This document shows, one piece after another, positions 33,134-41,183 of a stretch of 64,000 nt of DNA. The position numbers were made by a program, and so were the translations under genes. Each line of letters opens with the position of its first letter. Positions within the stretch are counted from its first letter, which is position 1. Where the stretch lies: contig NZ_LWLE01000012.1 of assembly GCF_001905125.1 (NCBI RefSeq), forward strand, positions 314,759 to 378,758, written 5' to 3'. The stretch comes from Streptomyces sp. TSRI0281. Its GTDB lineage: Bacteria > Actinomycetota > Actinomycetes > Streptomycetales > Streptomycetaceae. Below the pieces are notes generated by a model, which saw only the letters and a program-made list of their open reading frames with translations, did not search any database and had not been told where the DNA came from.

Positions 33134-34042
33134 ATGCCCTCAATGGGTAAGCACCGTCGTTTCAAGGCCACTTCGCTGACCCGCGGCATCATCGCCATGG
33201 GTGCGGGCGGAGCCGCTCTCGTGCTTCCGCTGGCCGGTGCGACCGTCGCCTCGGCTGCGCCCGCGCAATCCGTCACCGCCGAAAAGGCGCCTACTGCCGT
33301 ATCCGCCAAGGAAATCGCCGTCGGTAAGGGCGCCGTGACGACTCATTCCGTGATCGCGGGTGATTCCCTTTCCAAGATCGCCCGTGCGTATTCCCTCGGT
33401 GGCGGCTGGCAGAAGCTGTACGAGGACAACCGGGAGGCCGTCGGCGGCAACCCCGACCTGATTCACCCCGGCCTGAAGCTGTCGGTCGGTGCCACGTCCG
33501 TAACCGGCTCCAAGTCCTCCGACGCGTCGTCGGACCGGGCCGCGGGCGGCGACCGCGCCGACCGCTCCGAGCGGACGGCCGCGCCGCAGGCCGCGAACGG
33601 TGCCACCGGTACCGCCGCCACGACCCCGGCGGACGACACCACCGGGACCGCGAACGGCGTCGCCGAGGCCACTGCCGTCGCCGACACCGCCACCGTCCCC
33701 GCCGAGCAGCCCGCGACGTACACGGACGACCTCGACGGCTGGATCAAGGAGTCGCTGGCCGTCATGGCCGAGCACGGCATCCCCGGCAGCTACGACGGCA
33801 TCCACCGCAACATCATGCGCGAGTCGTCGGGCAACCCGCAGGTCGTCAACAACTGGGACTCGAACGCCGTCGCCGGGACCCCGTCCAAGGGGCTCCTCCA
33901 GGTCATCGACCCGACCTTCCAGGCGTACCACGTGCCCGGTACGTCGATGGACAGCCTCGACCCGGTCGCCAACATCACCGCCGCGTGCAACTACGCCGCC
34001 GACAAGTACGGCTCGATCGACAACGTGTTCGGGGCCTACTGA
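33134..34042 (+). CDS. Secreted LysM lytic transglycosylase
   Basis: 302 residues. A Sec-type signal (basic start, hydrophobic ~18-38, cleavage near ASAAPA) is followed by a LysM domain (~69-118; VIAGDSLSKIARAYSLGG, then NPDLIHPGLKLSVG). Next comes a Thr/Ala/Asp-rich linker (~120-196) and a C-terminal SLT/goose-lysozyme-like domain with the catalytic Glu230 in IMRESSGNP and SKGLLQVIDPTFQAYH. The enzyme should cleave peptidoglycan glycan strands outside the cell during germination or growth. Control by the c-di-AMP riboswitch fits the family of riboswitch-linked cell-wall lytic enzymes in Streptomyces. Confidence 0.9.
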   Translation: MPSMGKHRRFKATSLTRGIIAMGAGGAALVLPLAGATVASAAPAQSVTAEKAPTAVSAKEIAVGKGAVTTHSVIAGDSLSKIARAYSLGGGWQKLYEDNREAVGGNPDLIHPGLKLSVGATSVTGSKSSDASSDRAAGGDRADRSERTAAPQAANGATGTAATTPADDTTGTANGVAEATAVADTATVPAEQPATYTDDLDGWIKESLAVMAEHGIPGSYDGIHRNIMRESSGNPQVVNNWDSNAVAGTPSKGLLQVIDPTFQAYHVPGTSMDSLDPVANITAACNYAADKYGSIDNVFGAY

Positions 34043-34070
34043 TACCTGGCAGTGCCGGCGGCGAGAAGAA

Positions 34071-34115
34071 CCGATGGGCGGTGAAGGGGCTTTCGGCCCC
34101 TTCACCGCCCATCGG
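34071..34115. terminator. Terminator hairpin, 20-bp perfect stem
   Basis: The arms at 34071-34090 and 34096-34115 are exact reverse complements with a TTTCG loop. It lies 28 bases after the transglycosylase stop. Confidence 0.88.
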
Positions 34116-34188
34116 CGATTCCGGATCATGCCGGGCATCCAGTACAAGTTACCTACAGGTATGTAGTGACTTACCACGCGATCGACAG

Positions 34189-34202
34189 TAGAACCTGTTG
34201 CA
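34189..34202. promoter_or_regulatory. KstR-like box ahead of the cholesterol oxidase gene
   Basis: TAGAACCTGTTGCA fits every fixed base of the mycobacterial KstR operator TnnAACnnGTTnnA. It lies 25 bases upstream of the cholesterol oxidase ATG, where the promoter is expected. KstR is the TetR-family repressor of sterol-catabolism genes. Confidence 0.6.
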
Positions 34203-34227
34203 CTCTGTCGAGAGTGAGGGAAGTCAC

Positions 34228-35871
34228 ATGAGTGACGCTACCATGCAGAATGCGGGATCCAAGAGGGTATCGCGCCGTCGTTTCATCACGGGAACAGGTT
34301 CTCTTCTTGGAGCCGTGGCCCTTACGGGCCACTCGGCCCCGGCGCGGGCGGCGAACGCGGCCGTGTCCGCTCCGATCGATCCCGGCGCCCATGTGCCGGT
34401 CCTGGTGATCGGCACCGGGTACGGCGGCTCCGTCGCCGCCCTGCGCCTCGCCGAAGCGGGCGTCGATGTGCACATGATCGAGATGGGGATGGCCTGGGAC
34501 ACCCCGGGCCCGGACGGCAGGATCTTCGCCAACACGACCAGCCCGGACTACCGTTCCTACTGGCTGCGCACCAGGACGAAGCAGCCGCTCAGCAACTTCC
34601 TCGGCTTCCCGATCGACAGGAACGTCCCGCGCCACACCGGGATCCTGGACGCCGAGGAGTTCGCCGGCATCACGGTCTACCAGGGCCGCGGTGTCGGTGG
34701 CGGTTCGCTGGTCAACGGGGGTATGGCGGTCACGCCCAGACGGGAGAACTTCGGCGCCATCCTTCCGTCGGTGAACGCCGACGAGATGTACGGCACGTAC
34801 TACCCGCGCGCCAACGCAGGGCTCGGGGTCGGCACCATCGACCCGGCCTGGTTCGACACCGCCGAGTGCTACCGGTACGCCCGGGTCGGCCGCAAGCACG
34901 CGGAGCGGTCCGGGTTCCCGTTCGTCTTCGTCCCCGCCGTGTACGACTGGGACTACATGAAGCAGGAGGCGGCCGGGAGCGTCCCCAAGTCGGCGCTGGA
35001 CGGCGAGATCCTCTACGGGAACAACTACGGCAAGAAGTCGCTGCAGAAGACCTACCTCGACCGGATCAGGGCCACCGGCAGGGTCACCATCTCGCCGCTG
35101 CACAAGGTCACCTCGGTCGCCCCCGCCGCCACCGGCGGATACACCGTCCTCATCGACCGGATCGACACCTCGGGCAACACCGCCGAGACCAAGTCCGTCA
35201 CCGCGGACAAGGTGTTCTTCGCCGCGGGCAGCGTCGGCACCAGCAAACTGCTGGTCGCGCTGAAGGCCACCGGAGCGCTGCCCCGGCTGAACGGCGAGAT
35301 CGGCAAGGGCTGGGGCGACAACGGCAACGTCATGTGCGGCCGTGCCAACCACATGTGGGACTCGACGGGCAAGGTCCAGTCGGCCATACCCACCGGCGGC
35401 ATCGACAACTGGGCCGCCGGGGGAGCGTTCGCCGAGGTCGCACCGCTGCCCACCGGCATCGAGACGTACGCCTCGTTCTATCTGTCGATCACCAGGAACC
35501 CCCACCGTGCCGAGTTCGCCTGGAACGCCGCGACGGGCAAGGTCGACCTGAACTGGCAGGCCGCCTGGAAGCAGCCGTCCATCGATGCCGCCAGAACCAT
35601 CTTCGACAAGATCAACAAAAAGGAGGGGACGATCTACCGGACGGATCTGTTCGGCGTCTACAAGATCTGGGGCGATCACCTCACGTACCACCCGCTCGGC
35701 GGCGCGGTGCTGGACAGGGCCACCGACAACTACGGCCGTCTGCACGGCTACGCGGGGCTCTACGTCATCGACGGCTCGCTGATCCCCGGCAACACCAGCG
35801 TCAACCCGTTCGTCACCATCACGGCCCTCGCCGAACGGAACATCGAGAAGATCATCGCTACTGATCTGTGA
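34228..35871 (+). CDS. choA: Secreted cholesterol oxidase, non-covalent FAD type
   Basis: 547 residues, close in length and sequence to the Streptomyces ChoA enzymes. A Tat signal (SRRRFITG, residues 15-22) leads into VLVIGTGYGGSVAALRLAEA (~59-78), the GMC flavoenzyme FAD fold. Then come RGVGGGSLVNGGMAV, the active-site Glu403 in FAEVAPLPTG, His488 in TYHPLGG and Asn526 in TSVNPFVT, all three catalytic residues conserved. It oxidises and isomerises cholesterol to cholest-4-en-3-one with H2O2 as by-product. Transcribed alone under a KstR-like box. Its 3' end overlaps the convergent AhpD-like gene by 14 bases. Confidence 0.93.
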   Translation: MSDATMQNAGSKRVSRRRFITGTGSLLGAVALTGHSAPARAANAAVSAPIDPGAHVPVLVIGTGYGGSVAALRLAEAGVDVHMIEMGMAWDTPGPDGRIFANTTSPDYRSYWLRTRTKQPLSNFLGFPIDRNVPRHTGILDAEEFAGITVYQGRGVGGGSLVNGGMAVTPRRENFGAILPSVNADEMYGTYYPRANAGLGVGTIDPAWFDTAECYRYARVGRKHAERSGFPFVFVPAVYDWDYMKQEAAGSVPKSALDGEILYGNNYGKKSLQKTYLDRIRATGRVTISPLHKVTSVAPAATGGYTVLIDRIDTSGNTAETKSVTADKVFFAAGSVGTSKLLVALKATGALPRLNGEIGKGWGDNGNVMCGRANHMWDSTGKVQSAIPTGGIDNWAAGGAFAEVAPLPTGIETYASFYLSITRNPHRAEFAWNAATGKVDLNWQAAWKQPSIDAARTIFDKINKKEGTIYRTDLFGVYKIWGDHLTYHPLGGAVLDRATDNYGRLHGYAGLYVIDGSLIPGNTSVNPFVTITALAERNIEKIIATDL

Positions 35872-36352
35872 CCGCGTGGCTGGGCAGCGCACACACCGTG
35901 TCGAGGCCCAGCACATGGTTGAGCCGGCCGAACGCCAGCCAGGAGCCGATGCTCATGCTCAGCTCCACGATCTCCAGCTGACTGTAGGCCGCGCTCATCC
36001 GGGTCCAGAACTCCTCGTCGAGGCCGTGGTGGTCCAGGGCGTACCGCTCGGCGTACTCGGCGGCGAGCCGGGTCCGCACATCGAAGACATCGGCGGTACG
36101 CCACTGGGTCACCGCGTCGGCGAACGTGTCCTCGACCGTCTCCCCGTCCCGTTCGGTGCGCCAGTCCAGGCAGAACGCGCACCCGTTGATCTGCGCGATC
36201 CGCAGCCGGGCGGCCTCGAACTCGCGCAGTCCCAGGGTCGTGTGGGCGTACACCGACAGGGAGAAATTCGCGGCGGCGATGCCGATGCCGGGGACCATCT
36301 CGCCCCATACGTACGCGAGGGCGTCCTTGCCTTCGGGGATGTCGATGTTCAT
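35858..36352 (-). CDS. AhpD/carboxymuconolactone decarboxylase-like protein
   Basis: 164 residues. The INGCAFCLDWR motif (CxxC) is the redox pair of AhpD-like peroxidase partners and carboxymuconolactone decarboxylase relatives; the histidine expected a few residues later is not present in the usual form. The rest is all-helical. It is coupled by an ATGA overlap to the upstream oxidoreductase gene. Its stop (TAG) lies inside the cholesterol oxidase gene on the other strand. Given the H2O2 made by cholesterol oxidase, a peroxide-protecting role is possible but is an inference. Confidence 0.83.
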   Translation of the reverse strand: MNIDIPEGKDALAYVWGEMVPGIGIAAANFSLSVYAHTTLGLREFEAARLRIAQINGCAFCLDWRTERDGETVEDTFADAVTQWRTADVFDVRTRLAAEYAERYALDHHGLDEEFWTRMSAAYSQLEIVELSMSIGSWLAFGRLNHVLGLDTVCALPSHAVTDQ

Positions 36353-37428
36353 CGTGGTCTCCTTCCGAGTCTGCCGACTGCGGGGCGCAGCGGGACGTCG
36401 AGTGCGTCGTACAGTCCGGGTTCCGCCGCCACGAGCCAGTCGACGGCGCTCACGAGGCGGCCGACCGCGGTGGCGTTCCCGCCCGCCGACCGGTTCTCGC
36501 CCTCGTCGGTGGCCGCGACGGTGACCTCGATGCGCGGGCGGCCCTCGATGACCACCCGGTGCGCGCCGTCGCCGTCGGGCGGGCTCGGCCAGTGCGGTGC
36601 GCAGGAGGGGTGGATACGGGTGATGTGCTCGATGACGATGCGGGGCTCGCCCTCGACGATGCCCTGCACCTCGAACCGCACCGCACCCTGCGTACCGGCC
36701 TCGAACCCGCCCATCGTCCTGGTGGTCACCGCGGTCTCCAGCGGGCACCGCTCCAACGTCTCGCGCATCCCGTCCAGTTCGACGCCGAGCGCCCTGGCCA
36801 TCAGCCGTATCTGCCCGCCCCACACCATCGTGGGGACCGTCGGGGCGAGCATCAGCGGCTCGAAGTCCATCGGCCGGCCCATGCCGATCAGGTCGCGGAC
36901 CGAGTCCTCCTGGTCGTACGTGGAGTAGTCGAAGATCTCCTGGCAGCGGATCACGTCCACGGTGGTGCCGAGGCCGCTGATCAGCAGGGGCAGCACATCG
37001 TTGCCCCAGCCGGGATCGACTCCGGAGACGAACAGTGAGCCGCCGCCGTCCGCGATGGCGGCCAGTACCGGCTCCCGCAGCTCCGCCGGGGCGTTGAGCT
37101 GGTCGTAGAGCGCGTACAGCGCGGGGGTGACGACCACGGCACCGGCCCGGATCGCCCGGCAGATGTCGTCGAGGGCCTCGTCGGGGCGGATGTCGCCCGA
37201 CGCCGCGTACACCACCGCCCGCGGACCGGCGGCCAGCACACCGGCGGCGTCGTCGGTCGCGGCGACCCCCAGGCGGCGGCCGGTCCCGCCGAGGTCACCG
37301 GCGTCCCGGCCCACTTTGCCGGGGTCGTGGACGATGACGGCGGTGAGTGCGAGGGCCGGATGGGTTTCGACGGCGCGGATCGCCGCGCGGCCGACGTTGC
37401 CAGTTCCCCAGACAACCGTGGAAATCAT
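36349..37428 (-). CDS. Amine dehydrogenase-like Rossmann oxidoreductase (2,4-diaminopentanoate dehydrogenase family)
   Basis: 359 residues. The N-terminal VVWGTGNVGRAAIRAVETHP binds NAD(P). The fold continues with VYAASGDIRPDEALDDICRA and the SGVDPGWGNDVLPLLISGLG segment. This layout, related to dihydrodipicolinate reductase, is that of the 2,4-diaminopentanoate dehydrogenase group, often annotated in actinobacteria as NAD(P)H-dependent amine dehydrogenase. Its natural substrate here is unknown. The next gene (AhpD-like) starts within its stop codon, so the pair is an operon. ATG at 37428. Confidence 0.77.
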   Translation of the reverse strand: MISTVVWGTGNVGRAAIRAVETHPALALTAVIVHDPGKVGRDAGDLGGTGRRLGVAATDDAAGVLAAGPRAVVYAASGDIRPDEALDDICRAIRAGAVVVTPALYALYDQLNAPAELREPVLAAIADGGGSLFVSGVDPGWGNDVLPLLISGLGTTVDVIRCQEIFDYSTYDQEDSVRDLIGMGRPMDFEPLMLAPTVPTMVWGGQIRLMARALGVELDGMRETLERCPLETAVTTRTMGGFEAGTQGAVRFEVQGIVEGEPRIVIEHITRIHPSCAPHWPSPPDGDGAHRVVIEGRPRIEVTVAATDEGENRSAGGNATAVGRLVSAVDWLVAAEPGLYDALDVPLRPAVGRLGRRPR

Positions 37429-37542
37429 GCGCGGAGGGTAGCGGGAGGACCTATCAGTTCATAGTGCCGCGACCGGAGAATACGGGACCGCGGCCGGGGC
37501 CCCGCCGTCGGCGGGAGAAGATCCCCCGCTCCTGGTACGGGG

Positions 37543-38412
37543 TCAGGTGAAGCTGCTGCCCCGCACCAGGAGCAGGGACAGATCCACCGCCGCCACGGCC
37601 ACCGTCCCCGCCAGAGCCGCCTTGCGCCAGAACCGGCCCAGGACGAGCCCGGCGAACGCCGTCGGGAGGACCAGCGCGAGCGTGGCCGCGCCCCACCGGT
37701 CCGGTGGTCCCGCGGGGCCCAGCACCAGCACCGCCGTCGCCGCCGCCGGGGGGAGCGGCAGCAGCAGCCGGGTGCCCGTGGCACCGAGGCGGTGCGGCAG
37801 ACCGCGGATACCGGCCCGCTCGTCGTCGGCGATGTCCGGGAGTGTGTCTCCCAGATGGGCCGCGAACCCGAGCAGCGCACCGGCGCTCACCGCCCACCAC
37901 GCGGGCCAGGGACGGCCCGGGAGGCTCAGGGTCACCACGGCGGGCAGTGCGCCGAATCCGGCCGCATACGGGAGCCACGACAGGGCGGTCGCCTTGAGGC
38001 GCAGGTTGTACAGCCACGCCGCGGCGACCGCGGCCAGATGCACCGCACCCGCGAGCGGGCCGCAGGCCAGCGACAGCGGTACGCACAGGGCGAGGGCCGT
38101 GAACGCCGCCGCCCACACCTCGCCGGGGCGCACCGCCCCGAGGGCCACCGGCTTTCCCCGGCGGCCGGCCTCGGCGTCGCGCCGCGCGTCGTAGGCGTCG
38201 TTGCACCAGCCGACCGAGAGCTGACCGCTCAGCACGGCCGCGCCGATCAGGAGGCAACGGGCCGCGTTCGAACCGGCGGCGACGGCCAGCGCGGCAGCCA
38301 GCGACGTCACCGCGACCACCGGCCCGGGATGGCAGGCCATGGCCAGCCCCGCGGCGCGGTGGAACGGTGGGGTGACCGCCACGGTCATGGCCGGTTCATC
38401 CGGGTTGTCCAT
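37543..38412 (-). CDS. UbiA-family prenyltransferase
   Basis: 289 residues, hydrophobic with about eight to nine membrane helices. The first aspartate motif reads NDAYDARRD (Asn71-Asp79) and the second DTLPDIADDERAG (~190-200). Together they bind Mg-diphosphate of the isoprenoid donor, as in UbiA, MenA and chlorophyll synthases. The acceptor cannot be predicted. It is divergent from the phenolic-lipid operon with a 118-base shared promoter region, which raises the possibility that it prenylates that product. An in-frame ATG at 38388 is a shorter alternative start. Confidence 0.87.
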   Translation of the reverse strand: MDNPDEPAMTVAVTPPFHRAAGLAMACHPGPVVAVTSLAAALAVAAGSNAARCLLIGAAVLSGQLSVGWCNDAYDARRDAEAGRRGKPVALGAVRPGEVWAAAFTALALCVPLSLACGPLAGAVHLAAVAAAWLYNLRLKATALSWLPYAAGFGALPAVVTLSLPGRPWPAWWAVSAGALLGFAAHLGDTLPDIADDERAGIRGLPHRLGATGTRLLLPLPPAAATAVLVLGPAGPPDRWGAATLALVLPTAFAGLVLGRFWRKAALAGTVAVAAVDLSLLLVRGSSFT

Positions 38413-38504
38413 CGGCTGATCGTACGGACCCGGGGCCGGGCCAACACGACAGCCGCACGGGTCGTTTGCGGCGATTCATCCCCTTCTGGGGGCAGGATGG
38501 GGCC

Positions 38505-38534
38505 ATGACGCCGCCTAAGCAGGAGTCGGGATGA
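38505..38534 (+). CDS. Nine-codon leader peptide coupled to srsA
   Basis: ATG at 38505 opens a frame encoding MTPPKQESG and stops at TGA 38532-38534. That stop overlaps the srsA ATG (38531-38533) as ATGA. A GGGG stretch lies just before it. Too short to be judged by codon use; it may be a leader that couples translation to srsA, or chance. Confidence 0.35.
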   Translation: MTPPKQESG

Positions 38535-39586
38535 GCCGGATCGCAGCTGTCCACGGGGCCCTGCCACCGCACCGCCACGCCCAGCGGGAGGTCACCGACA
38601 TGGTGGCGCGCACCTGCCTGCCGCCGGGCGCCGACCGCCGCGTACTGGACCGGCTCCACGAGAACGCGCAGGTCCGCAACCGCCACACGGTCCTGCCGCT
38701 GGAACGCTATGACGCACTCGACGGCTTCGGCGGGGCCAACGACGTGTTCATCGGCGCTGCGGTCGACCTCGGCGCCGAGGCGGTACGCGGCGCACTGCGC
38801 GCCGCCGGACTGCGGGCCACCGATGTGGATCTGCTCATGTTCACCTCCATCACCGGAGTGGCCGCGCCGTCCGTCGACGCCCGGCTCGTGGGCCGCCTCG
38901 GCCTGCGGCCGGACGTCAAGAGGCTGCCGGTCTTCGGCCTGGGATGCGTCGCCGGAGCGGCCGGGGTGGCCCGGCTGCACGACTATCTGCTCGGCTCGCC
39001 CGACCACGTCGCCGTGCTGCTCTCGGTCGAGCTCTGCTCCCTCACCTTCCAGCGCGATGACATGACCCCCGCCAACCTGGTGGCGACCGCGCTGTTCGGC
39101 GACGGCGCGGCCGCCGTGGTCGTCACCGGAGACCGCCGGCCCCGCACCGCCGGCCCCGAGGTGGTCGCCACCCGGAGCCGGATGTACCCGGACACCGAGA
39201 ACATCATGGGCTGGGACATCCGGAGCACCGGCTTCAAAGTGGTGCTCGACCCGGCCGTCCCCGACGTGGTCCGCCGGTATCTCGCCGACGACGTGACCGG
39301 ATTCCTGGCGGAACACGGCCTCAAACCGAAGGACATCGCCCACTGGGTGTGCCATCCGGGCGGTCCCAAAGTGCTCGAAGCCGTCTCCGACGCCCTCGCA
39401 CTGCCCGAGAACGCCCTCGATGTCACCCGGCGCTCACTGGCCGACGTGGGCAATCTGTCCTCGTCCTCGGTCCTGCACGTCCTTCGGGACACGCTGGCGG
39501 AGCGGCGGCCCGAACCGGGAACGCCCGGTCTGCTGATGGCCATGGGACCCGGATTCTGCTGCGAACTGGTGCTGCTGCGCTGGTAG
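38531..39586 (+). CDS. srsA: Type III polyketide synthase, alkylresorcinol synthase-like
   Basis: 351 residues. The catalytic triad is visible: Cys139 in GLGCVAGAAG, His275 in CHPGGPKV and Asn308 in VGNLSSSSV. The length and the following methyltransferase and flavoprotein genes match SrsA of the Streptomyces griseus phenolic-lipid operon. SrsA condenses a long acyl starter with malonyl or methylmalonyl units to alkylresorcinols. ATG at 38531 with AGGAG five bases upstream. The product should be an alkylresorcinol later methylated and hydroxylated, increasing membrane and antibiotic tolerance; this follows from the S. griseus system and is not shown here. Confidence 0.9.
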   Translation: MSRIAAVHGALPPHRHAQREVTDMVARTCLPPGADRRVLDRLHENAQVRNRHTVLPLERYDALDGFGGANDVFIGAAVDLGAEAVRGALRAAGLRATDVDLLMFTSITGVAAPSVDARLVGRLGLRPDVKRLPVFGLGCVAGAAGVARLHDYLLGSPDHVAVLLSVELCSLTFQRDDMTPANLVATALFGDGAAAVVVTGDRRPRTAGPEVVATRSRMYPDTENIMGWDIRSTGFKVVLDPAVPDVVRRYLADDVTGFLAEHGLKPKDIAHWVCHPGGPKVLEAVSDALALPENALDVTRRSLADVGNLSSSSVLHVLRDTLAERRPEPGTPGLLMAMGPGFCCELVLLRW

Positions 39587-39598
39587 GACGGGGGACAC

Positions 39599-40126
39599 AT
39601 GATCTGGTACACCGCGCTGGTGCTGGCCGTCGCGGCCGAACGCCTCGCCGAACTCGCCGTGGCCCTGCGCCACACCCGCTGGAGCCTGGCCCGCGGCGGC
39701 ACGGAGGCCGGCCGGGGGCACTACCCGGCGATGGTCGCCCTGCACACGGGCCTGCTGGCGGGCTGCCTGGCCGAAGTCGCGCTGAGCGGACGCCCGTTCC
39801 TGCCGCTGCTCGGCTGGACCATGGTGGCCGTGGTCGTCGCCGCGCAGACGCTGCGCTGGTGGTGCGTCCGCACGCTCGGACACCAGTGGAACACCCGCGT
39901 CATCGTGGTTCCGGGCCTGCCCCTGGTGACCGGCGGGCCTTACCGGTGGCTGCGCCACCCCAACTACGTCGCGGTCGCCGCCGAAGGACTGGCGCTGCCC
40001 CTGGTCCATGGCGCCTGGGTGACCGCCGCCGTGTTCACCCTGCTCAACGCCGCCCTGATGGCCGTGCGGATCCGGTGCGAGGACGGGGCACTGGCACGTA
40101 TGCCGGAAGCGGACGTGCGGGTGTGA
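39599..40126 (+). CDS. srsB: Isoprenylcysteine-methyltransferase-like membrane O-methyltransferase (SrsB-like)
   Basis: 175 residues with about five membrane segments. The PYRWLRHPNYVAV motif near the C-terminus is the SAM-binding signature of the ICMT/PEMT membrane methyltransferase family. The family usually methylates prenylcysteine or phospholipids; SrsB members methylate alkylresorcinol hydroxyls. It lies 12 bases after srsA and its stop overlaps the start of the next gene (GTGTGA region), so the three genes form one operon. Confidence 0.87.
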   Translation: MIWYTALVLAVAAERLAELAVALRHTRWSLARGGTEAGRGHYPAMVALHTGLLAGCLAEVALSGRPFLPLLGWTMVAVVVAAQTLRWWCVRTLGHQWNTRVIVVPGLPLVTGGPYRWLRHPNYVAVAAEGLALPLVHGAWVTAAVFTLLNAALMAVRIRCEDGALARMPEADVRV

Positions 40127-41136
40127 TCGACGTCCTGGTGGCGGGCGGCGGCCCGGCAGGCCTGGCCGCGGCGATCGCGGCGGCCCGCGCGGGGATGGAC
40201 ACCGTCGTGGTCGAACCCCGCACCACCCCCGTCGACAAGGCGTGCGGCGAGGGGATCATGCCGAGCGGGGTCGCGGCCCTGCGGGCACTGGGAGTGCGGC
40301 CCTCCGGCCGCGAACTGCACGGAATCCGCTACCTCGAAGGCGGCCGCAGCGCCCAGGCGGCGTTCCGCGACGGCCGGGGGCTCGGCGTACGGCGGACCGA
40401 ACTGCACACCGCGCTGCACCAGCGGGCCGTGGAACTCGGCGTCCGGATCGTGCCGGGCAAGGTGACCGGGATCCGCCAGCACCACGACAGCGTCGGCGCG
40501 ATGGGACTCACCGCCCGCTGGCTCATCGCCGCCGACGGTCTGCACTCCCCGCTCCGCCGCGAGCTGGGCCTCGACCGCCCCGCCGCGGCGCCGCGCCGCT
40601 ACGGGCTGCGCCGCCACTACCGGATCGCCCCCTGGACGGACTTCGTCGAAGTCCACTGGTCCCGGCAGGGCGAGGCCTATGTGACACCCGTCGGGGAGCA
40701 CCTCGTGGGCGTGGCCGTACTCAGCCGCGACCGCCGCCCCTACGCGCAGCACCTGACCGCCTTCCCCGCGCTCGCCGCCGTACTCGACGGCCTGGACGCC
40801 ACCCCCGTACGCGGCGCCGGACCCCTGCGGCAGGGAGCCCGGAGCCGGCGGGCCGGACGCGTCCTGCTGGTCGGCGACGCGGCGGGCTACATCGACGCGC
40901 TGACGGGAGAGGGCATCGCCCTGGCCATGGCGACGGCCACTGCGGCGATCGGCTGCCTGGCCGCCGGCCGCCCCCAGGACTACCCCCGGCACTGGGCCGG
41001 GCTGACGAGACGTCACCGGCTGCTCACCGAAGCCCTGCTGAGGGCGGCCCGGTACCCCTGCGGAGGCCGTCTGATCGTCACCGCGGCCCAGCGCGCACCG
41101 GCGCTGTTCGGGGCGGCGGTGCACGCCCTGCAATGA
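40123..41136 (+). CDS. srsC: FAD-dependent hydroxylase/oxidoreductase (SrsC-like)
   Basis: 337 residues. VLVAGGGPAGLAAAIAAARA is the FAD site, CGEGIMPSGVAAL and the later VLLVGDAAGYIDALTGEGIA (about residue 245) are conserved blocks of the PHBH/geranylgeranyl-reductase flavoprotein group. In the S. griseus phenolic-lipid pathway SrsC hydroxylates the ring, giving catechol- or quinone-type lipids. GTG at 40123 overlaps the srsB stop. It ends 48 bases from the convergent PucR gene. Confidence 0.87.
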   Translation: MIDVLVAGGGPAGLAAAIAAARAGMDTVVVEPRTTPVDKACGEGIMPSGVAALRALGVRPSGRELHGIRYLEGGRSAQAAFRDGRGLGVRRTELHTALHQRAVELGVRIVPGKVTGIRQHHDSVGAMGLTARWLIAADGLHSPLRRELGLDRPAAAPRRYGLRRHYRIAPWTDFVEVHWSRQGEAYVTPVGEHLVGVAVLSRDRRPYAQHLTAFPALAAVLDGLDATPVRGAGPLRQGARSRRAGRVLLVGDAAGYIDALTGEGIALAMATATAAIGCLAAGRPQDYPRHWAGLTRRHRLLTEALLRAARYPCGGRLIVTAAQRAPALFGAAVHALQ

Positions 41137-41183
41137 GCCCGCCACAGCGGCGGCCGGAACGGGCCCGGTGGACGTACCGGGGA

